Origin: CAZYSK01 sp964649415
Lineage (GTDB): Bacteria > Chloroflexota > Anaerolineae > B4-G1
Reading direction: 5' to 3'
NCBI GenBank assembly: GCA_964649415.1
Contig: CAZYSK010000018.1
Coordinates: forward strand, 24,968-88,967
Length of the DNA stretch: 64,000 nucleotides
Within the stretch, counting starts at the first letter, position 1. Each line of letters opens with the position of its first letter. The translations under genes were made by a program, and so were the position numbers. Shown here in pieces: positions 58,898-64,000 of the stretch. The notes beneath the pieces were generated by a model. It saw only the letters and a program-made list of their open reading frames with translations, was not told where the DNA came from and searched no databases.

Positions 58898-59284
58898 ATG
58901 ACTTGTCGGGGTATCCGTGGTGCCACCAGCGTGGAAGCCAACACGCCGGAGGCCATCATCTCGGCGACGCGTGACCTGCTGGAGCGCATCGTCGCCGTCA
59001 ACGACGTGTCGGTGGAGGACGTGGCCAGCGTGATTTTCACGGCCACGCCCGATCTCGACGCAGCCTACCCGGCGCGCGCCGCCCGCCAGATGGGTTGGAC
59101 GCATACACCACTGTTGTGCATGCAGGAGATGGCGGTGCGGGGCAGCCTGTCGCGCTGCATTCGGGTGCTGGTGCTCTGGAACACGGAGCGCCCCCCCGCT
59201 CGGGTTCAGCACGTGTACCTGGGAGAAGCCCGTGCCTTGCGCCCTGATTTGGTGAAAGGCCCGCTATCGGAGGAGGAGATATGA
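58898..59284 (+). CDS. aroH: Chorismate mutase, AroH type
   Basis: This 128-residue monofunctional mutase turns chorismate into prephenate. The N terminus reads CRGIRGATSVEANTPEAIIS, and the core has ATPDLDAAYPARAARQMGW and MAVRGSLSRCIRVLVLWNT; the trimeric AroH fold of Bacillus fits. GGAGGAG precedes pheA. The stop overlaps the pheA start by 4 bp. Confidence 0.96.
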   Translation: MTCRGIRGATSVEANTPEAIISATRDLLERIVAVNDVSVEDVASVIFTATPDLDAAYPARAARQMGWTHTPLLCMQEMAVRGSLSRCIRVLVLWNTERPPARVQHVYLGEARALRPDLVKGPLSEEEI

Positions 59285-60132
59285 GCAGAGTTGCATTCCA
59301 AGGCATCGCCGGGGCGTACTCGGAACAGGCCATCCGTCAGTCGCTGGGGCCTGAAGCAGAAAGCGTCCCCTGCAGGACGCTGGCCGACATATTCCTGGCC
59401 GTGGGGAACGGCAGCGCCGACCAGGGCATGCTGCCGGTGGAGAACGCCGTCGCCGGTTCGGTGACCCAATCCTACGAGTTGTTGATGGAGCACGACCTGC
59501 GCATCTATGCCGAGGTGATTCTACACGTGCGGCATATGCTGCTGGCCCTGCCGGGCGTCAAGGCGTCAGACCTGAGTCGCGTGCGCTCGCATCCCCAGGC
59601 ACTGGCCCAGTGCCAGCGCTACCTGGAGCGCCATGGCCTGGAGCCTGAGCCCGCGTTCGACACCGCCGGCAGTGCGCGCGACCTGGCGGCTGACCCATCG
59701 CCCGGTACAGCGGCGATCGCCAGTGAACTGGCTGCCGAGCTGTACGGCCTGGAGATCATCGACCGGAACGTCGAGGATTTCCCTTTCAACTACACGCGCT
59801 TCTTCCTCCTCGCCCGCGACGAGCCGCCCCGCGCCGAGCGAAACAAGACCTCCCTTGTCTTCACGACCCCGCACCGGCCTGGGGCGCTCTACGAATGCCT
59901 GGGCGAGTTTGCCCGACGGCGCATCAACCTGGCCAAGATCGAATCGCGCCCCCGTCTCAACCGGCCCTGGCAGTACATCTTCTACCTCGACTTCGAGGGA
60001 CACTGCCAGGATCCGGACTGCGATGCGGCTATCATGGGGCTGTTACGGCGATCCTCATTCATCAAGCTGCTCGGTTCCTATCCTGCCGCGACGAATCCGG
60101 TGTCCGGGCAGAAGGCCGGGAATGGGGAGTAG
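59281..60132 (+). CDS. pheA: Prephenate dehydratase
   Basis: This 283-residue enzyme makes phenylpyruvate. The catalytic domain has VAFQGIAGAYSEQAI, LPVENAVAGSVTQSYELL and NYTRFFLL; the C-terminal ACT domain (TSLVFTTPHRPGALYECLGE, KIESRPRLNRPWQYIFYLD) binds phenylalanine for feedback. Monofunctional; no chorismate mutase fusion. It overlaps aroH. Confidence 0.97.
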   Translation: MSRVAFQGIAGAYSEQAIRQSLGPEAESVPCRTLADIFLAVGNGSADQGMLPVENAVAGSVTQSYELLMEHDLRIYAEVILHVRHMLLALPGVKASDLSRVRSHPQALAQCQRYLERHGLEPEPAFDTAGSARDLAADPSPGTAAIASELAAELYGLEIIDRNVEDFPFNYTRFFLLARDEPPRAERNKTSLVFTTPHRPGALYECLGEFARRRINLAKIESRPRLNRPWQYIFYLDFEGHCQDPDCDAAIMGLLRRSSFIKLLGSYPAATNPVSGQKAGNGE

Positions 60133-60226
60133 GCTCGCCCGAGGTCGCCTGCACACACGATCGCGAAGTGAAGGACGCTATCCAGGGAACTGGATTGAGC
60201 TAGCATAACCATCTGGAGGCACTCTT

Positions 60227-61240
60227 GTGATTGTCATCATGAAACAAGGCGCGACTGACGCACAGATCAGCAACGTCGCCGCTCGCATTGAGCAACTGGG
60301 TTGTGGGGTACATCTCTCGGAGGGCGAGGAGCGCACGATCATCGGCATCATCGGCAATGGCCGTCCGCTGGATCGCGAGCAGATCGAGCGTATGGACGGC
60401 GTCGAGCGCACTGTGCCCATCCTGCGCCCCTTCAAGCTCGCTGGCCGCGGTTTCCAGCCGCACGACACGGTGGTCAAGGTGAACGGCGTGTCCATCGGCG
60501 GCCAGAGCTTGGTCGTGATGGCCGGCCCGTGCGCCGTCGAAAGCCGCGACCAACTGCTGGAGACCGCGCACATCGTGAAGCAGGCGGGCGCCCGCGTGCT
60601 ACGGGGTGGGGCCTTCAAGCCCCGCACGTCGCCCTACAGCTTCCAGGGCCTGGGAGAAGAGGGGCTCCGGCTCCTGGCCCAGGCGCGCGACGAAACGGGG
60701 CTCGCCGTCGTCACCGAGGTCATGGAGCCGCAGATGGTGCCGCTCGTCGCCGCCTACGCCGACATCTTGCAGGTCGGTGCGCGCAACATGCAGAACTACG
60801 CCCTGCTGCACGCCGTCGGCAAGGCACAGCGACCGGTGCTGCTCAAGCGCGGGATGATGTCCACCGTCGAGGAATTGCTGATGGCGGCCGAGTACGTCCT
60901 GTCGCACGAAAACCGGCGCGTCATCCTGTGCGAGCGTGGCATCCGCACGTTTGAGACCTATACCCGCAACACGGTCGACATCAGCGCCGTGCCGCTGCTC
61001 AAACAACTCAGCCACCTGCCCGTCATCTTGGATCCTAGCCACGGAACGGGCAAATGGGAGTTGGTGGAGCCGGTCTCGCGCGCGGCCGTGGCAGCCGGCG
61101 CCGACGGGTTGATCGTCGAGGTACACCCCCGTCCTGAGGAGGCCCTTTCGGACGGCGCACAATCCCTGAAGCCGGAGCGCTTTGCCTCCTTGATGGAGAG
61201 CCTGCGCCCGGTGGCCGAGGCCGTAGGGAGGACGCTGTGA
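60227..61240 (+). CDS. aroF: 3-deoxy-7-phosphoheptulonate synthase (type Ibeta)
   Basis: This 337-residue enzyme condenses PEP and erythrose 4-phosphate in the first shikimate step. It has an N-terminal ferredoxin-like domain (residues 1-70) as in Thermotoga, where it mediates feedback by Tyr and Phe. The catalytic barrel has VMAGPCAVESRDQLLETA, GARVLRGGAFKPRTSPYSFQ, LQVGARNMQNYALL and ILDPSHGTGK. GTG start, with GGAGG 7 bp upstream. Its end overlaps the first copy of the duplicated tyrA start. Confidence 0.95.
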   Translation: MIVIMKQGATDAQISNVAARIEQLGCGVHLSEGEERTIIGIIGNGRPLDREQIERMDGVERTVPILRPFKLAGRGFQPHDTVVKVNGVSIGGQSLVVMAGPCAVESRDQLLETAHIVKQAGARVLRGGAFKPRTSPYSFQGLGEEGLRLLAQARDETGLAVVTEVMEPQMVPLVAAYADILQVGARNMQNYALLHAVGKAQRPVLLKRGMMSTVEELLMAAEYVLSHENRRVILCERGIRTFETYTRNTVDISAVPLLKQLSHLPVILDPSHGTGKWELVEPVSRAAVAAGADGLIVEVHPRPEEALSDGAQSLKPERFASLMESLRPVAEAVGRTL

Positions 61241-61372
61241 GAGGTTTGGGAGACGCCAGTGGCGCTATCGACGGCACTCCGGCAGGACCTGCGGACGGAT
61301 GTCTGCATCCGCCCTTACTACGAACGAGGGAGGACGCTGTGAAACGCTTGGGCGATGCCACCGTCGCCATCG
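61225..61372. repeat. Direct duplication (46 bp, offset 102) flanking a dispersed repeat
   Basis: 61225-61270 and 61327-61372 share the first 16 bases exactly (AGGGAGGACGCTGTGA) and 21 of the next 30. Between them, 61271-61326 carries CGGCACTCCGGC and TTACTACGAACG, the ends of the repeat found at 6844-6993 and 63653-63799. It appears the start of tyrA was duplicated around a repeat copy. The offset is a multiple of three, so the frame stays open. Confidence 0.85.
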
Positions 61373-62217
61373 TGGGCCTGGGCTTGATGGGGGGCTCGCT
61401 GGCGGGGGCGCTCCGCGGGCGGTGCGCGACCGTCGTGGGCGTGGCGCGACACGCGGAGACCGTCCAGGCGGCACTGGCGCGCGGCCTCGTTGATCGGGGC
61501 ACGAGCGATCTGGAGGCCGGGGTGCGCCGGGCGGACGTGGTCGTGCTCGCCACGCCGGTGCGCGTCATTCTGCGCCTCTTGGCCGAGATCGGCCCGCTGC
61601 TGCCCGATGGATGCTTGCTGATGGACGTGGGCAGCACCAAGGCGCACATCGTCGCGGAGATGGCCCGGCTCCCCGATCACGTCCAGCCGCTGGGCGGGCA
61701 TCCCATGTGCGGCAAGGAGGTCTCGGGGATCGAGACTGCGGACGCGTCCCTCTACCGGGGGCACACGTTTGTCCTCACCCCGTTGCCGCGCACATCGGAG
61801 GCGGCGCTAGCGTTGGGCCGCGCACTGGTCGAGGCCGCCGGCGCACGCCCGCTGGTGCTCGAAGCCCAGCGCCACGACCGGCTGGTAGCCACGATCAGCC
61901 ATCTGCCCTACCTGCTGGCCTGCGGTCTCGTCGGCACAGCCGAGAGCGTGGCCGCCGCCGACCCGGCCGTGTGGGAAGTCGCGGCCAGCGGCTTCCGCGA
62001 CACCTCCCGCCTGGCCGCCAGCGACGTGACCATGATGCTCGACATCCTGTTGACCAATCGGGAGGCCGTGTTGGAGGCGTTGGGGATTTGCAGGACCCGG
62101 CTGCGGGATCTGGCGCATCTCCTGGAAGCCGCGGACGAAGAACGGCTGCATGCCGCGCTGACCGCCGTCCGCGCTCGTCGATCAGACACGCCCGTCGATC
62201 GGGCGCGTGAACGGTAG
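61339..62217 (+). CDS. tyrA: Prephenate dehydrogenase
   Basis: This 292-residue enzyme oxidatively decarboxylates prephenate on the way to tyrosine. The Rossmann motif is AIVGLGLMGGSLAGAL; GGHPMCGKEVSGIE and HLPYLLACGL are family segments. GTG 61339 is the start nearest the Rossmann fold, with GGGAGG upstream. An equivalent GTG at 61237, with the same ribosome site and overlapping the aroF stop, would add 34 residues encoded by a duplicated segment and a dispersed repeat. Which is used is unclear. Confidence 0.9.
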   Translation: MKRLGDATVAIVGLGLMGGSLAGALRGRCATVVGVARHAETVQAALARGLVDRGTSDLEAGVRRADVVVLATPVRVILRLLAEIGPLLPDGCLLMDVGSTKAHIVAEMARLPDHVQPLGGHPMCGKEVSGIETADASLYRGHTFVLTPLPRTSEAALALGRALVEAAGARPLVLEAQRHDRLVATISHLPYLLACGLVGTAESVAAADPAVWEVAASGFRDTSRLAASDVTMMLDILLTNREAVLEALGICRTRLRDLAHLLEAADEERLHAALTAVRARRSDTPVDRARER

Positions 62218-62219
62218 CC

Positions 62220-62253
62220 AGGTGGGACGCACTTTCCGAAGTGCGTCCCACCT
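62220..62253. repeat. 15-bp hairpin AGGTGGGACGCACTT-TCCG between tyrA and aroA
   Basis: Perfect 15-bp arms (62220-62234, 62239-62253) around TCCG. The CACTTTCCGAAGTG centre resembles the hairpins at 45041 and 39985. There is no T-run, so transcription may continue into aroA. Confidence 0.75.
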
Positions 62254-62268
62254 ACATAGGGAAATCGA

Positions 62269-63663
62269 ATGGACCAATTAACGATACATCACCGAGGGCC
62301 GCTGCGCGGGCGCGCACGTGTGCCGGGCGATAAGTCCATCTCGCACCGGGCGCTGCTGATCGGAGCGCTCGCCGGCGGCGTCAGCCACGTCAGCGGCTTC
62401 CTGCCCTCCGGCGACTGCCTGGCGACTCTACTTAGCATCCGGGCGCTGGGGATCGAGGTGGAGATACAGGGCTCGAGCACCCTGACCATCCATGGGCGCG
62501 GGCTGCGCACGCACTCTACGGGACAGATCGCCCATTGTGCGCGCGACGACGTGGCTACAGTGCTCAACTGTGCCCGTTCCGGCACGACGATGCGCCTTCT
62601 GGCGGGCATCCTGGCGGGCCAGGCCTTCGCCAGCACGCTCACCGGCGACGAGCAACTGCTCCGCCGCCCCATGCGCCGCATCGTCGATCCCCTGCGCAGG
62701 ATGGGCGCCCAGATCGAAGACACGGACGGCCACGCTCCGCTCCACATTCACGGGCGGCGGTTGCACGGCTGCGAGCACGCGCTGGCCGTCGCCAGCGCCC
62801 AGGTCAAGAGCGCGCTGCTCCTGGCGGGCCTGTACGCCGACGGCCCGACCGTGGTGCGCCAGCCCGGCCCCGCCCGGGATCACACCGAGCGCATGCTCGC
62901 CGCGATGGGCGCAGACATAGACGTGGACGGCCTGACCGTCACCCTGCATTCCTCGTCCACTCTCTCCCCCCTCTCGCTCCACGTCCCCGGCGACATCTCG
63001 TCGGCGGCCTTTCCCCTGGTCGCGGCGGCGCTGGTCCCCGGTTCGGAAGTCACCATCGAAGATGTGGGCGTCAATCCTACCCGCACGGGTCTGCTGGACG
63101 TGCTGGGGGAGATGGGAGCTGACATCACCGTGACAGGAGGCAGGGGGCAAGAAGCAAGAAGTAGCCGCGATTTCCCAATCGCGCCCGCGATCGCTGGACA
63201 CGAGTACGGACGCGAATATGGAGACGAGCCGGTGGCCGACGTGAGGGTGCGCGCGTCGGAACTGCACGGCGTGGACATCGGCGGGGACACGGTCGTGCGC
63301 ATGATCGACGAATTCCCGGTGTTGGCGGTCGCCGCGACGCAGGCGCGCGGCCAGACCTGCGTGCGCGACGCGGCCGAGCTGCGCGTCAAGGAGACCGACC
63401 GCATCGCACTCGTCGCCACCGAGCTGCGGAAGATGGGCGCGCGCATCGAGCCGCTGCCCGACGGGTTTGTGATAGAGGGACCCACGCCGCTGCACGGCAG
63501 CGTCTTGGACAGCCACAACGACCACCGCCTGGCCATGGCCCTGGCCGTGGCCGCCTTGGTCGCGGAAGGGGAAACCGTGATCGAAGGTGCGACGTGCGTC
63601 TCCGACTCCTTCCCCGGTTTCGTCGAGTTGATGGAGCGGCTGACCAAGCCCTCCCGTTCGTAG
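62269..63663 (+). CDS. aroA: 3-phosphoshikimate 1-carboxyvinyltransferase (EPSP synthase)
   Basis: This 464-residue enzyme makes EPSP from shikimate 3-phosphate and PEP. Motifs: VPGDKSISHRALLIGALA, NCARSGTTMRLLAGILAG and RVKETDRIALVATELRKMGA. About 25 extra residues (GQEARSSRDFPIAPAIAGHE, continuing to GREYG) interrupt the conserved GADITVTGG...EPVADVRVR segment and are encoded by DNA with a hairpin repeat. The C-terminal PSRS and stop are contributed by the repeat that begins at 63653. The catalytic residues are intact, so the enzyme is probably active. Confidence 0.95.
   Translation: MDQLTIHHRGPLRGRARVPGDKSISHRALLIGALAGGVSHVSGFLPSGDCLATLLSIRALGIEVEIQGSSTLTIHGRGLRTHSTGQIAHCARDDVATVLNCARSGTTMRLLAGILAGQAFASTLTGDEQLLRRPMRRIVDPLRRMGAQIEDTDGHAPLHIHGRRLHGCEHALAVASAQVKSALLLAGLYADGPTVVRQPGPARDHTERMLAAMGADIDVDGLTVTLHSSSTLSPLSLHVPGDISSAAFPLVAAALVPGSEVTIEDVGVNPTRTGLLDVLGEMGADITVTGGRGQEARSSRDFPIAPAIAGHEYGREYGDEPVADVRVRASELHGVDIGGDTVVRMIDEFPVLAVAATQARGQTCVRDAAELRVKETDRIALVATELRKMGARIEPLPDGFVIEGPTPLHGSVLDSHNDHRLAMALAVAALVAEGETVIEGATCVSDSFPGFVELMERLTKPSRS
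63166..63183. repeat. Hairpin CGCGATT-TCCC-AATCGCG inside aroA
   Basis: Perfect 7-bp arms around TCCC within the in-frame aroA insertion. The flanking CAAGAAGCAAGAAG is itself a short direct repeat. The TTtcccAA centre is similar to the intergenic hairpins. Confidence 0.7.
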
Positions 63664-63799
63664 TAAGGCACGCAGCGCAGCGGAATGCCGTGGTCTCCCG
63701 TGCGTTCCCGTGTGTTCCCGTTCGTAGTAAGGCACACAGCGCAGCGAAGTGCCGTGCGTTCCCGTTCGTAGTGAGGCACGCAGCGCAGCGGAGTGCCGT
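63653..63799. repeat. Three copies of the GTTCGTAGTRAGGCAC...GTGCCG repeat
   Basis: Units begin CCCGTTCGTAGT at 63653, 63717 and 63761 and end at GTGCCGT or ATGCCGT about 39 bp later, each with CAGCGCAGCG in the middle. Unit 1 supplies the aroA stop codon. They are the inverse orientation of the copies at 6844-6993 and 61273-61326. Short GTGCGTTCCC/GTGTGTTCCC runs separate them. Confidence 0.9.
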
Positions 63800-63830
63800 C
63801 GGTGGCCGGTTCCTGACAAGGAGGGGAGAA

Positions 63831-64000
63831 GTGATCCGCCCATGTCGAGAAGACGAGTTTGAGACCATCCACGCGATCATCAACGAGGCTGCCCAGGTCT
63901 ATCGCGGGGTGATCCCCGAAGACCGCTGGCACGAGCCATACATGTCCAGGGACGAACTGCGCCACGAGATGGACGCGGGCGTCGTGTTCTGGGGGTACGC
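63831..64000 (+). CDS. GNAT-family N-acetyltransferase (3' end outside window)
   Basis: GTG 63831 with GGAGGGGAG upstream starts a frame that stays open to the window edge. The 56 visible residues begin IRPCREDEFETIHAIINEAA and continue YRGVIPEDRWHEPYMSRDEL. This is the N-terminal alpha1-alpha2 region of a GNAT acetyltransferase subgroup. The acetyl-CoA-binding motif lies beyond the window. Confidence 0.8.
   Translation, partial: MIRPCREDEFETIHAIINEAAQVYRGVIPEDRWHEPYMSRDELRHEMDAGVVFWGY

Noticed and set aside
61237..61338. Conserved N-terminal domain of TyrA
   Set aside because: These 34 codons are a duplicated copy of the gene start plus a dispersed repeat, so they are unlikely to be a true domain.

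Overview
The window reads as chromosomal DNA of a G+C-rich bacterium, most likely a member of the Chloroflexota (Anaerolineae-like). That placement is inference. It rests on a nusA-ylxR-infB-rbfA-nrnA-truB-ribF cluster with a short IF2, BTAD/AAA/TPR giant regulators, Thr-Pro-rich lipoproteins with LysM or PPC-like domains, a secreted repeat protein ending in YLPLVVKNH, and many small hairpin or tandem repeats between genes. No rRNA or tRNA gene was seen. A 100-base run of N at 6744-6843 marks an assembly gap.

Region by region: (1) 1-1640 holds the end of a diversity-generating retroelement (DGR): reverse transcriptase, Avd and an adenine-rich template region whose translation resembles an FGE/C-type-lectin fold. 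The variable target gene is not in the window. (2) 1818-4524 pairs a Cys-type sulfatase with its radical-SAM maturase. (3) 4725-11526 holds a VUT-family transporter, era, a CBS-less guaB and two envelope proteins. (4) 11598-19558 (minus) is the transcription/translation operon nusA to ribF. (5) 19989-27067 holds a double-HTH regulator, a TPR protein, pheS-pheT under a T-box, an rRNA/tRNA methyltransferase and a LysM lipoprotein. (6) 27315-40895 is accessory: a SARP-like regulator, two paralogous lipoproteins, a DUF4013-like membrane protein, an 18-unit ELWxSDGT repeat protein, a TPR/zinc-ribbon membrane protein and a lectin-like protein.

(7) 40958-63663 is an amino-acid biosynthesis island. 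A SAM-I riboswitch precedes a Cys/Met PLP enzyme, lysC and asd. A minus-strand operon runs ilvB-ilvN-ilvC-leuA-(small ORF)-leuC-leuD-ilvE-cimA-leuB-ilvD. A divergent plus-strand operon runs aroH-pheA-aroF-tyrA-aroA. The two divergent operons start from promoters about 40 bp apart, and each is preceded by a leader peptide and an intrinsic terminator: Ile/Leu/Val-rich for ilv, where the module appears twice, and Tyr/Phe-rich for aro. Four amino-acid-sensing RNA devices (T-box, SAM-I, ilv attenuator, aro attenuator) therefore lie in one 40-kb stretch.

The most notable signals are the DGR, the tandem ilv attenuator and the aro attenuator, a duplicated tyrA 5' end flanking a dispersed repeat, in-frame repeat insertions in leuA and aroA, an unrecognised 73-residue gene in the leucine operon, and at least six families of short dispersed repeats.
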